Source: Merluccius polli (lineage: Eukaryota > Chordata > Actinopteri > Gadiformes > Merlucciidae). From it: a stretch of 64,000 nt of DNA. Positions 46,291-56,199 of the stretch are shown piece after piece. The notes beneath the pieces are model-generated. The model did no database searches. It was not told the origin of the DNA and worked only from the letters and a program-made list of their open reading frames with translations. Where the stretch lies: NCBI GenBank assembly GCA_030340625.1, contig JAOPHQ010002280.1:62001-126000 (forward strand), read 5' to 3'. Both the position numbers and the translations under genes were made by a program. Position 1 is the first letter of the stretch. Each line of letters opens with the position of its first letter.

Positions 46291-47744
46291 CGGTGGCCCT
46301 GAAGTGCAAATCACAACGGCAGAACAGAAAACACATCGACAGAACAGAAAACACAACGGCAAATCAGAAAACACAACGGCAAATCAGAAAACACAACGGC
46401 AATTCAGAAAACACAACAACAAATCAGAAAACACAACGGCAAATCAGAAAACACAACAGCAAACCAGAAACGACAACGACATTAACCAAACCGGAAAAGG
46501 TAGGTACCCTCGGGCGACAAGAATCGTCGCTGATTGGACTGGTGGTCCGTCCTTTGAACCGGAAGCAGGGTGCGAGTTAGGGGGGAGCAGGGGGAGCCAT
46601 GGCTCCGCTAGTGGCAACCTGGGCTCCTCTGGAAACATGGTTTGTGAAATTTTGGGGGAGCTCTAAAATATTGATATGATTGCCAAATAAATTATATTTT
46701 GGCCATGGTTTTCCCTCAAAGATGTAAAATAAGAGAAATAAAATTGTATTTTGAGTTCATGATTCATGAAAAAAGTGTTGCCTGCTTGCACGAGGTGCTT
46801 GAAGCGTGGCGGGAGCGCTGCAGCTCCACCCACTACTGTATGTGGCGTTGCGTCTCTCCAGGCAGTGAGAGGGTTGTGTTGTGCTATAGTCCTAGCTGTA
46901 TTGTAAATAATAGGCTATTGCCATATTGTTCATGGTTGGTGCCGCTGGCTGCTCTTATCGCGTGTGTTTGGTTGTGTGTACAGCCTTATAGGCTATAGCC
47001 CATGTGATTGTGAAACAATGCAAGTTGTTGAGTAATTCTAAGTTAATTAAATTAAACAGTCAAAAGACACATAATTGGTGGTCCGTGGATTATTTACTAT
47101 CAAGTTCATTGACGTTTGCGTAGCCCATTCGGGAAATCTGTTGACATGAACATGATCCATCGGGGTGTTTCATAAATATTCGTAAATATTGTACACAGAC
47201 CTATGGCACCACCCGTGTGCAACGGATTTTTTCTTTATAATAGGCCTATGCTGTTGCTATTAATGACAGGATCAGCATTTAAACTAAACTCCCTCCAAAA
47301 ACAAAACAAAAATTCACCTGTACTCGCCCCGCCCCCTGGCTCCCCTGGAGACCGTGGTATAATTCGCACACTGACCGGAAGGACAACACCGCCAGACAAA
47401 CAGAAACAAACGAACACGCCGCGATGACAGCATATCACGTCAAAAGTCGTCATATCCATGTCCTGCATCAAAATATTTTATAATGGCAGCGCGTACGTTG
47501 TCACTAGCGGCGCTCATATTTTGAAAACATGTAAACCATGTCGTTCCGGTTCAAAGGACGGACCACCAGTCCAATCAGCGACGATTCATGTCACCCGAGG
47601 GTACCTACCTTTTCTGGTTTGGTTATGTGGTTATGTCATTGGCGTTTCTGTTTTGCCGTTGTGTTTTCTGATTTGCTGTTGTGTTTTCTGATTTGCCGTT
47701 GTGTTTTCTGATTTGCCGTTGTGATTTGCACTTCAAGGCCACCG
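46291..47744. mobile_element. long-TIR element with perfect 10-bp flanking duplication
   Basis: Inverted ends start CGGTGGCC-TGAAGTGCAA and continue through AATCACAACGGC, a tandem array and a unique block ending near 46566 (left) and 47548 (right). The decamer TACTAACCTA flanks both ends exactly (46281-46290 and 47745-47754). The central ~980 bp has no recognisable transposase. A 9-10-bp duplication with long TIRs recalls MULE/foldback elements, but CGGTGG ends are not a family I can name. Confidence 0.82.
46315..46475 (+). repeat. 20-bp tandem array in the left TIR
   Basis: Units close to CAGAAAACACAACGGCAAAT, eight or so. The right TIR carries about four complementary units (47640-47720). 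Confidence 0.9.
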
Positions 47745-47759
47745 TACTAACCTAACCGA

Positions 47760-48792
47760 AAAAAAATACACACACGTTGGTGATGACACACAGAAACACA
47801 ACATGTACACATTCATGAACAAAAACACAGTGCATAATATTGTACACATGTAAGAAATGAGTTCACAGACTTCTGCTGAGGGACTGAAAGAACCTGCAAA
47901 GTGATGTGTGACTTTATGAGTGTGTGTGTGTGTTTGGGTGTGTCAGACAGCCATTTAAGTGTTGATTGAGAATCGTGCACGTATTCCTCCCTCCAGCATT
48001 TATTATTCACCCCTTTTGCCCTTTCTCCCTCTCCCAGGCTTTACTTTCCTTGCACGCCCACACCCTCAGCCCCTAATGAAGAGAAACACACACACACACG
48101 TGGGTAAACATGTTGGTTCTGGTTGGTTTGACTGCCTGCTCCAGACAGTTAAAAAAAACAGGTTTTAGTGTAAAAGAGAGTGCTTGAACAGTGGTAAATC
48201 CTACCAAACACATCCCCACTTACATGTGAAGTATTTAGGATTTGTATATGTGTGTTCCGAGGAAGAAGGCCGCCGACACAGGAAACGCTTTAACTCACTT
48301 TATTTGTTTAGGTTTAGTTATATCTAATCTACGTAACAATGGAGGGGTATTGTAAAAGTCACGCCGCGTGGAGAGCCCCCTCGCTTTGCATCCGTCCGAT
48401 GCGCTGCCTGGGGGCTTCTGACCTCCCCCGGATGTGTTGCCCGGTAGTAACCGGGCAGGCGTGGCCTCTATGACGCATAATGGCTAGTGTTGAGCGGCCG
48501 CCCCCAGTGTATTATGTATGCCGCCACCTAGTGTTGAGGTGCAGTTAATACAACTTGTATATTTATTTCTACTCCTTTGTGGCTATGTGTAGATATTACA
48601 GCCTGCTGATACATATGTTATTATTTATTCGCAACATATACAAGACAGTTGGCTTGTGTGGTTTGGTACCGTTGAGAAAAAGTAATTCAAAATTTTGAAG
48701 CCATCTACTTTTTATTTTTTACCTAGTACTGCTCTGAGGCATGTTGTTCACAGAAACATTTCAGATGATAGACCTGTTGCTGTGATACGTCA
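47760..48792. other. intron 2 sequence, no gene; possible solo LTR
   Basis: GC-rich patch at about 48355-48545 with palindromic TTGCCCGGTAGTAACCGGGC. It may be an LTR or MITE piece but lacks clear borders. Confidence 0.3.
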
Positions 48793-49032
48793 ACGTCGCT
48801 GCCATATTGAGCTGGGCAAGACTGGCCTGTCAACAAACACAAGTAAACAGGGAGCTGTGTTTTTTCTGGATAAAAAGCACTATAACGTTACTATTCTCAC
48901 AGATTTTAATGAGTCATTTTTTTTACTCCACATCACAAACCCTTGAATATAAAAACGACTCATTGAAAACCGCAGCTCGCCCGTTTACTTGTATTTGTTT
49001 ACAGGCCAGTCTTTCCCAGTCCAATACGGCGT
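48793..49032. repeat. small foldback repeat
   Basis: Arms 48793-48859 and 48971-49032 are imperfect reverse complements. Landmarks are GACTGGCCTGTCAACAAACA and TGTTTACAGGCCAGTC. Short open frames over the arms are incidental. Confidence 0.7.
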
Positions 49033-49398
49033 TCATTGATGACCACATCTACAAACTAAAGGCCAATGCAGCATCTATGTATATATGTCTATGCTTGTAT
49101 ATCAACAATCAAGACAAGAAGTGTTGGGAGAAAAATCTCGGGCCTATTCTAAGCTAACAACGGCGCGGACCCTATAGGTATCAGATCAAAAAATAAGGAG
49201 AAATAAAGAGATATAAACTGAATTAAACTGAGTAGATTTATTCTTAATCAAACTTAATCAAAAGTCAATGAGTAAATGCGTATAATAACAAATACAGCGC
49301 TGGTGTCACAAAGAGCTTCGCCTCCTGAGAAGTTCTGCTGATTGTGAGCCCTGAGTCCCTGGTCAGTGGATACTTTGTATACAAAAATTCAGCTCCGG

Positions 49399-49590
49399 GG
49401 CATAACCTCATGAGCGGGTATATGGATACTTTATGGTTGCCGAGGGCAAGTCCAGGAAGGATGACAAACATCATGAGTGGATCTATGGATGCTTCATAGT
49501 CACAAGGGGCAATTCAGCTAGGGGGCATAACATCATGAGCGGGTATATGGATACTTTATGGCCACAAGGGGCAACTCAGCTAAGTTAAAG
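49399..49590. repeat. three ~60-65-bp direct repeats
   Basis: CATGAGCGGGTATATGGATA with CTTTATGG occurs at 49409 and 49532, with a variant (CATGAGTGGATCTATGGATG) at 49470. Each is followed by a GGGCAA-TC(C)AG block. They may be part of an LTR-like repeat spanning about 49170-49940. Confidence 0.7.
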
Positions 49591-49949
49591 TTAGATAGCC
49601 GGGCATATTCAGTTGGCCTCCCACGCCTTTCGTGGGGAAGCTTGGGCCGAATGACGTCACCAAGCGCTCTGTTTAACATGGCACCCAGTCTCAGGCAGTA
49701 GCGTTTATCACCTGCTACTCCCCTGGGCATTTCGTTACATCTGGGTGCGCAACGGATTCTCTGTGAGGGGAGGGGGAGCACCTATAAACAATGTCCACTG
49801 TGACTGGTTCTAGACTGGCTCACTTGTGGGAAGCGGGTGAAGCACTCATAAACAATGTCCACTGTGACCTTGTTATTCTGGCTCTAAGTAACCGTTCGGG
49901 CCTTTTAGCATTCTGAATATTTCAATAGAAGCATACATCTGATACAAAT

Positions 49950-51240
49950 TAGAGCTGAACAATTAATTGAAATCGTAACATGGCTCAAGTGCAATATCCA
50001 GGAGCTGCAATTTTTTGATAAAGGTAAAATGTGTAAATTTACCATTAACACCATCATAAATAACTACTGTAGTGTTGCAGAGATGCCCTGGCCTGCAAAT
50101 GTTTTTTCTCCAGATGTAAGAAAACATGGTTTGGTATAGACCACAACAAATGTCACATCATGATTTTAATGTTTTTTTCAGTTAAAAATAAAAATTGTGA
50201 TCCCAATAATAGTGAATCATCGTATCACAATCGCAATATCTGTCAAAATAATCGCAATAGGATTTTTTGACCATGTTGTTCAGCCCTAATACTAAAAATA
50301 CTCAGCTGCAATACCAACCAATAATCATACTAATGATAATAATAACTCAAGAATCATACTAACAATAATAATAACAACTCAAGAATCATACTAACAATAA
50401 TAATAACTCATAAATTGCCAGGACAATGTAGGTGCACCAATAACAGCTGTTTCTACAAATCACACACTCACTCTTACTCTCACACTCACTCACACGTCTT
50501 TGTAAACACTCAAGCCACAAGTGGCTTTTTGCTGCAGTTCCTCACCTCCTGCAACTCACACACTCTCGCTGTGTTAAGCTTCAAGTGCCATCTGGCAGCG
50601 GTGGGGGCAAAATGAGAACAGCCTCGGGAGGAGGGCACAGAGAGTGGAGATGGAGAGACTTGCTGATGAACAACAGAGAGAGAGAGAGAGGGAGAGGGGG
50701 AGAGGGAGAGAGCTGGGCTGAACCAGCTGCATAAAAGATGTGTTCTGTACTGGCAATTAGTCAACATTAGTCAATGGGAACATTGTTTATATGCGTGTGA
50801 GTGTGTTTGTGGGAGAGAGTGTTTGGATAGGTGTGATTGCGTTTGTGTACATGTTCTTATGCGTAGCAAATATGGTCTTATGTAACATGTAAAAACCCTG
50901 CATCAGTTAGTGAAATTAGTGCGGCTGTGACTCACTGATTCTCATCTAAAACTGCCGTCACTCTACCAAAAGTGTGCCTCCTGTTCCAACTTGGTTTTCA
51001 CAACCAGATTCTTGAATGATTTCTTAGCTGTATCTTTAGCTCACCAGTTTCCTACTGATTGACCAGACCCCCCCCCCCCCCCCATAACTGTCAAAGCAAG
51101 TGTTGACCTGAGCTGAGCTGGCAAATGCATTTTGTCATTGTTTTTAAATGCCATTTCTGAATATAGTTGACCTGCACGTTCGGTACTACAGTTGTACTCA
51201 CCTATTGACACCTCCCTTCCTCCCCCCCTTACCTCCATCC
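49950..51240. other. intron 2 sequence before exon 3, no gene
   Basis: A diverged ATCGCAAT-type hAT-like end lies near 50215-50290. GA-rich sequence lies at about 50670-50712, and poly-C at 51068-51083. No coding signal. Confidence 0.45.
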
Positions 51241-51250
51241 CTTCCTCCAG

Positions 51251-51382
51251 TCTGCACAGTGCGCTGCCAGAAGTTCCTGATATCGCGAGTGGGTGAGGAC
51301 TGGATATTCCTCATCCTCCTGGGACTGCTGATGGCGCTGGTCAGCTGGGCGGTGGACTTCTGCATCGCCATCTGCCTCCAAG
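51251..51382 (+). CDS. clcn2: CLC-2 chloride channel, exon 3 (first membrane helix)
   Basis: Encodes CTVRCQKFLISRVGEDWIFL, then ILLGLLMALVSWAVDFCIAI and CLQ. The VGEDWIF...MALVSW stretch is the entry and first long membrane helix (helix B) of CLC channels. The acceptor is TTCCTCCAG ending at 51250; the donor is GTGACA at 51383. The 132-bp exon takes one base from exon 2 and passes one on, so it is phase-symmetric (1-1). The preceding intron is about 25.2 kb, far longer than the following one (785 bp). The residues fit CLC-2 better than CLC-1. Confidence 0.96.
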
Positions 51383-51943
51383 GTGACACAGGATTATCAT
51401 TTTAGTCATTTGTTTTTGTATTGTACACCTTCTTATTTATTGATGTGGTCAGGATAGATATTAACTTGTTAAGTGGGAGCAGTGGACACACTATTGGGAT
51501 GAAGGTATTAAAACAGAATGACATGAAATGCAACCCCCTAGCTATTTCCTTCCCGTTGAACACAGCATCAAATGCTTTACCCTATACTACCTATGAGTAC
51601 TGTATACTACCTCTGAGTTTGGTGAGTGTGTGCGACCATCCTAGCCTAACATTGCCAAATCAGGTACAAGATTGGCCGTTCTTTTGCTTTGTTGCATGAG
51701 CTGCATATCAATGGGAAATGCACACATTGCATTGGAATTGCATTGAGAACACGTCACTGTATGGCTTTGGCTTTAGATGAGCTTTACTGTGAGGAGTTAA
51801 GATGACACTAAGCCACACTTCAAAAGATCACACCACGCTTCATGCTGTGTGTGTGTGTCTGTTGAGGCAGAGTGAATGGTGCTTTTTAAAGGCTGAGAGA
51901 GTTGAGAAGTAGGACAGTTATCAAGGCAAATCCTCTTGACGCC

Positions 51944-51986
51944 TACACACACACACACACACACACACACATTCACTCTCTCACCC

Positions 51987-52012
<26 letters not shown>
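51944..52012. repeat. CA microsatellites in intron 3
   Basis: Two CA runs (51944-51971 and 51986-52010) separated by TTCACTCTCTCACC. Confidence 0.9.
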
Positions 52013-52018
<6 letters not shown>

Positions 52019-52144
52019 AGAGGAAATCACTGCTTAGGTTCTATATCCCCAGTAAGTTGTTACTCCATGCAGATCCATGCCCCATGGGTGTACACATCCT
52101 TCATCACATGCAGGTGTGTTGCTCACAAACACAATGCTCTTTCT

Positions 52145-52160
52145 TGTGTGTGTGTGTGTG
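52145..52160 (+). promoter_or_regulatory. (TG)8 tract at the exon 4 acceptor
   Basis: A TG run ends 7 bp before exon 4, between the likely branch region and the AG. In the transcript it is (UG)8, a known TDP-43-type binding sequence, so it could modulate exon inclusion. That role is an inference. Confidence 0.6.
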
Positions 52161-52167
52161 TCCACAG

Positions 52168-52296
52168 CACAGAGATGGATGTACGGTGGTCTGGACAGTA
52201 ATGTGTTCCTGCAGTATCTGGCCTGGGTCACCTACCCTGTAGTGCTCATCACCTTCTCTGCTGGCTTCACCCAGATCCTGGCCCCACAGGCTGTCG
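52168..52296 (+). CDS. clcn2: CLC-2 chloride channel, exon 4 (helix C)
   Basis: With one base from exon 3, it encodes AQRWMYGGLDSNVFLQYLAW then VTYPVVLITFSAGFTQILAP and QAVG. This leads straight into the selectivity-filter motif GSGIPE of exon 5. ITFSAGFTQILAPQAVG is typical of CLC-2. The acceptor is TCCACAG ending at 52167; the donor is GTACGC at 52297. At 129 bp it is phase-symmetric (1-1), so skipping would delete 43 residues without a frameshift. A TG tract lies 7 bp upstream and a (CA)16 tract begins 13 bp downstream. Confidence 0.96.
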
Positions 52297-52308
52297 GTAC
52301 GCTGACTA

Positions 52309-52309
<1 letters not shown>

Positions 52310-52342
<33 letters not shown>
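52310..52342 (+). repeat. (CA)16 tract after the exon 4 donor
   Basis: It is complementary to the (TG)8 upstream of the same exon. Intronic CA repeats near donors bind hnRNP L in other genes. A splicing effect here is an inference. Confidence 0.9.
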
Positions 52343-52344
<2 letters not shown>

Positions 52345-53063
52345 GCACACACAAGCACACAAGCACACATGCACGCACACACCCACGCACATTTTGGAAG
52401 GCCAAAATGATCACAACTATTGATTTAAATCAATGTAAAATTCAGCGTTTAAGAGTTAAGATCATAACACCACAATTTACGCCGTTCTATTTTATTATGC
52501 CATAAAGTGGCCTTTAGTGGTTAAAAACTCTTTTTGGACCACTGACACGTTTTGTGCCGTTTTTGTGCCAACATAACGGTCAGTTAAATGAGCTCCTGTT
52601 GATTTTCACAGAAAGTAATTATGAACCTTCTTCACCCAATCAACGATAACCAAAGTCAGACCACATCAGTCTATTGCTGATCTTTAGATCGCTGTGCCTG
52701 CTATTGTGTTGTGATGTTATGTGTATTTGCCACTCGTTTGGGTATTTCTTTGGGCGTGGTGTTAATGCTATGTTTAATAAGGCAACCAAATGAAAACGGA
52801 ATTTTCACAAAGTTTTCTCTCGTAAATGTTCAAAAGAATTGTCATGAATCAATTTTAGAGCAACTTGACCGCTGTCTGTGATGCAATGTGAATGTTAATC
52901 TCTGTATTGTCCATTTATTTTTTCGAGATATTTATTTAACATTAATATGTACGATTTGGGGAGGTAATGAATGGATAACAATGCTTAACGTGGTTTTGTT
53001 TTCGTCAAGTGCTCACTGGATATACATATACACACTGGATACCTCTTGTTGGGAAAAGACAAA
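52343..53063. other. intron 4 sequence, no gene
   Basis: After the CA tract the sequence is AT-rich and without recognised features. It probably includes the 5' part of the THAP-bearing repeat near 52980-53060. Confidence 0.4.
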
Positions 53064-53246
53064 ATGCTGATGATTTGCATCGTGTATGGCTGCTCAAATT
53101 GGTAAAACCGAGAGAAAACCCATCGTTTTTATCGCGTTCCAAAAATGATTCACCACATAGTGGTGAAATATGCAACAAAAAAAAAAGTATTTTTGGAGGA
53201 GCCGAATCTGGAAATGCCCAGGTGTGTAGTGATCACTTTATAAAAG
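53064..53246 (+). pseudogene. THAP zinc-finger fragment
   Basis: ICIVYGCSNW gives a C-x4-C pair at the start, and VCSDHF near the end gives the C-x-x-H pair of a THAP (C2CH) DNA-binding domain. The two halves are in different frames: a stop follows NW at about 53103. A GT donor-like GTATTT follows at 53247. A Tc1/IS630-type transposon begins 7 bp further on, at 53254. Probably a decayed THAP gene or THAP-type transposase exon. Confidence 0.65.
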
Positions 53247-54099
53247 GTATTTACAGTTTTTTCAGTTGTTTACATGCAATTTTGAAAACCGGGTTCTTTT
53301 TTTCAAAATATAATCACAATTATCCAAACACCACACTCAATTTGCATAATTCCTATATTGTTTGCAAAATGACACACTTCAGTCAAAACATACACACTTC
53401 AGTCAAAACATATACACATATTTGTGAAAATGGTATTAGTTTTCATTTAACCAACACAGTCCTCAATGATCAGAAACTATTGCAGCCAGTTTCACACTGC
53501 TGTGATAAATAAAAAACACATTTGTAAAAAAAACTAATTTTAGGAAATAGCATGTGCTAGATTTTTGGCCAGACATTGTTATGTAAGGGATAATTTAGAT
53601 GTCAAAAAAAATAGTGACAAACCCACAACATTGTTCATGATTAGTTTGAGATATAGGGAGAATGTACACAAATAGGCCTACTATAAACATACCAAGCATT
53701 GCACAACACTGATGCTGCAGACTGAATATTTCAAGTATTTATTTCAATACTTACAGTATTTCTTACCATAATCAGTTACAGTAATCAACCAACAATGAAA
53801 TCAATGAAACAAATAAAATCTGTAGACAAATAAAAATTACTGCATGAAGTACATACACTTTGACTCTGAAGAAAAACTACTGTAAAAGCAACAAGAATAC
53901 TGTAACTATTCATCATCTCTCCGACTGGCTGGATCAGGTCAAGATTTCATCCACGTCACAGGCTATGTCTTCATTGGCAAGGCACCGTTGGAAGAATCGC
54001 CTCGTATGACGAATCCACCCCTGCACAGAAGCTGCTTCGATATGATCACAGGCCTGCTCCATGGCCTGAATGAGGGGCAAACGGTCATAGGGCCGCAGG

Positions 54100-55570
54100 T
54101 CGTATACCTTCCACCGCCATGCTGAAAAAAACTATTCTATTGGATTCAGGAAGGGGAGTATGGGGGAAGGTATAAGACTTCAAATTCAGGGTGCTCATGG
54201 AACCAATTCTGGACCAGAGCAGCCCGATGGAATGAGACATTGTCCCAAACGACAATGTACCGCATCTGGTCCACTTCGTTTAATGCTGTGACAATCTTGT
54301 GCAATCTGTCAAGAAATGCAAGTATTAGATTTGCATTATAGGGTCCCAGATTTGCATGGTGGTGGAGGACCCCATTTTGTGTAATAGCAGCGCAAAGGGT
54401 GATGTTACCCCCTCGCTGCCTTGGCACATTGGTGATTGCCCTGTGTCCAATTACATTTCTCCCTCTTCTTCTTGTTTTCGCAAGGTTAAATCCAGCCTCA
54501 TCCACATATATAAATTCATGTTGAATTTCTTCAGCATCCATTTGCAAGATTCTCTGAAACACAGTAAAAGACAATAGGATGCTATTCAACATCTATTGCA
54601 CAGTATTTTGTGTGCCAGAACATTATGAGCAGTGCACAATACCACACCATAGTAAGATGAACAATACATACCTCCACATACTCATTGCGCAGATGTTTCA
54701 CTCTCTCTGAATTTCTGTCAAATGGTACCCGATACAGTTGCTTCATGTATATTTTTTTTTCTTGAGGATTCGACCTAATGTTGATAGAGAGACTCGTTGG
54801 ATGTTATTGAAAATATGGTCATCATTGATGATATTGGCTTGGATTTCTCGCAGCCTGATACAATTATTGGTCAAAACCATGTTCACAATGGCGGCCTCTT
54901 GTGCAAGAGTGAACATAGGGCCCCTTCCACCTTGGTGTCCTCGACCCCCAATCCTATGTAAAAAAATAAAATAAAAAATACACATGCAGCCTACTGTCAA
55001 ATGTCACAGTAAACAATATTGATGATACACAAGTACAGCAAGCTTCAGTTTCAATGTACTGTGTGGTTAGCTTACCTGTTTTCTCGATGAAATGTCCGAA
55101 TTACTGACGCAACAGTATTTCTGCTGAGATTTGGTTGAACTCTTTGTCCAGCTTCCATCAGTGTCAGTCCATGGTTGATAACATGGTCAATGAGTGTTGC
55201 ACGGATTTCTTGAGTCAAATTTGGTCCCCGTCTTCTTTGTTCAGGTTCTATCAACTCTTCAAGTCCTTCTCTACCTCTTCCTCTACCTAGGCCTCTTCCT
55301 CTACCTCCTTCTTCTCCTCTTCCTCTACCTAGGCCTCTTCCTCTACCTCCTTCTTCTCCTCTTCCTCTACCTCCTTCTTCTCCTCTTCCTCTACCTAGGC
55401 CTCTTACTCTACCTCATTCTTCTCCTCTTCCTCTACCTGGGCCTCCTCCTCTACCTCCTTCTCCTCTTCCTCTACCTCCTTCATCTCCTCTTTGAGCTCC
55501 CCCTCTCATTCTCACTCTTCTTCTTCTTCTTCTTCTTCTTCTTCTTCTTTTTCTTCTTCTTCTTCCATTT
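54100..55570 (-). pseudogene. Tc1/IS630-like transposase, three exons, RG-rich N-terminus
   Basis: Exon 1 (to about 55078) has an Arg/Gly-rich repeat and a helix-turn-helix with PNLTQEIRATLIDHVINHG and LSRNTVASVIRTF, ending at a GTAAGC donor. Exon 2 (54953-54672) continues in frame with MFTLAQEAAIVNMVLTNN and VSLSTLGRILK, then a frameshift before LYRVPF, ending at a GTATGT donor. Exon 3 (from 54553) has the DDE fold: IYVDEAGFNLAKTRRRGRN (first Asp), YIVVWDNVSFH (second Asp) and PPYSP, after which a frameshift precedes FLNPIE (the Glu). Spacing from second Asp to Glu is about 35-36 residues. The family is widespread in teleosts. This copy is inactivated by frameshifts and a stop after the Glu. 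Confidence 0.82.
55250..55565 (-). repeat. CT-rich tandem repeat encoding RG-rich segment
   Basis: Repeats of CCTCTTCCTCTACCTAGG and CTCCTTCTTCT read as Arg-Gly/Glu-rich peptide on the minus strand. A (TTC)n run (55515-55565) encodes poly-Arg or poly-Lys, depending on frame. Confidence 0.85.
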
Positions 55571-55933
55571 TTGTTGAAGACAGGTGAACTCACCTGCTGC
55601 CTTTTATAGCACACCTGAGTGCTGCGTTTTCAAATTAGCACGTGTGCTTCCACACCTGGTGGATGTGATTATCCAATTTGTTCATTAGTGTGGTCATTGG
55701 CAATCCGGGGCTTTGTAATGACGAGGAAGTAAGTTCACAATCCTTATCTGTGTCTAAGGTGTGAAAATGTGTGTAGAGTTTTACAAATCACTGTGTAATG
55801 TTTTGCAAAAAGGGTGAAGCAGACATTGTGTGTAATGTGCAAATCTGTGGAGGTGTTTTGCTCCTTGGAGTAGAATTTCGCAAATGGTGTGGAAATTTTT
55901 ATTTTAGTGTGTAAACAATCGTAAAAAACTGTA

Positions 55934-56199
55934 AGATTATTTCCTTGCTTTGTAATGTTTCTATATATAGCTAAATGTTTTTGCTTTTCTGTAACAAATG
56001 AACCATACAAATCGCTGGTTGTGGAGTTGTGGAGTGCTAAATCGTTATGTTGCATGTCCTTATTAGCTAATGTTAGGTGTTACATTGTCAAGATATCAAC
56101 GGTAATCTCTAAAAGTATTTAGCAAACCTACGTGTATAATCGTTTCCATTCACTCTTCTAATGGGTCTTCTAAGTAACCATGTAAGTAACCATGTTTTG
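55934..56199. other. right flank of the Tc1-type element, nothing recognised
   Basis: AT-rich intron sequence. Confidence 0.4.

Larger units (their letters stand above)
53254..55931 (-). mobile_element. Tc1/IS630-type DNA transposon with intron-containing transposase
   Basis: The ends are CAGTTTTTT on the left and AAAAAACTG on the right, with inner TTGTTTACA/TGTAAACAA blocks, each flanked by TA (53252-53253 and 55932-55933). It encodes a three-exon transposase on the minus strand. The left flank is a THAP fragment. Confidence 0.85.

Noticed and set aside
48695..49157. Two + strand ORFs of 83 and 116 codons
   Set aside because: They overlay the small foldback repeat arms; no domain recognised.
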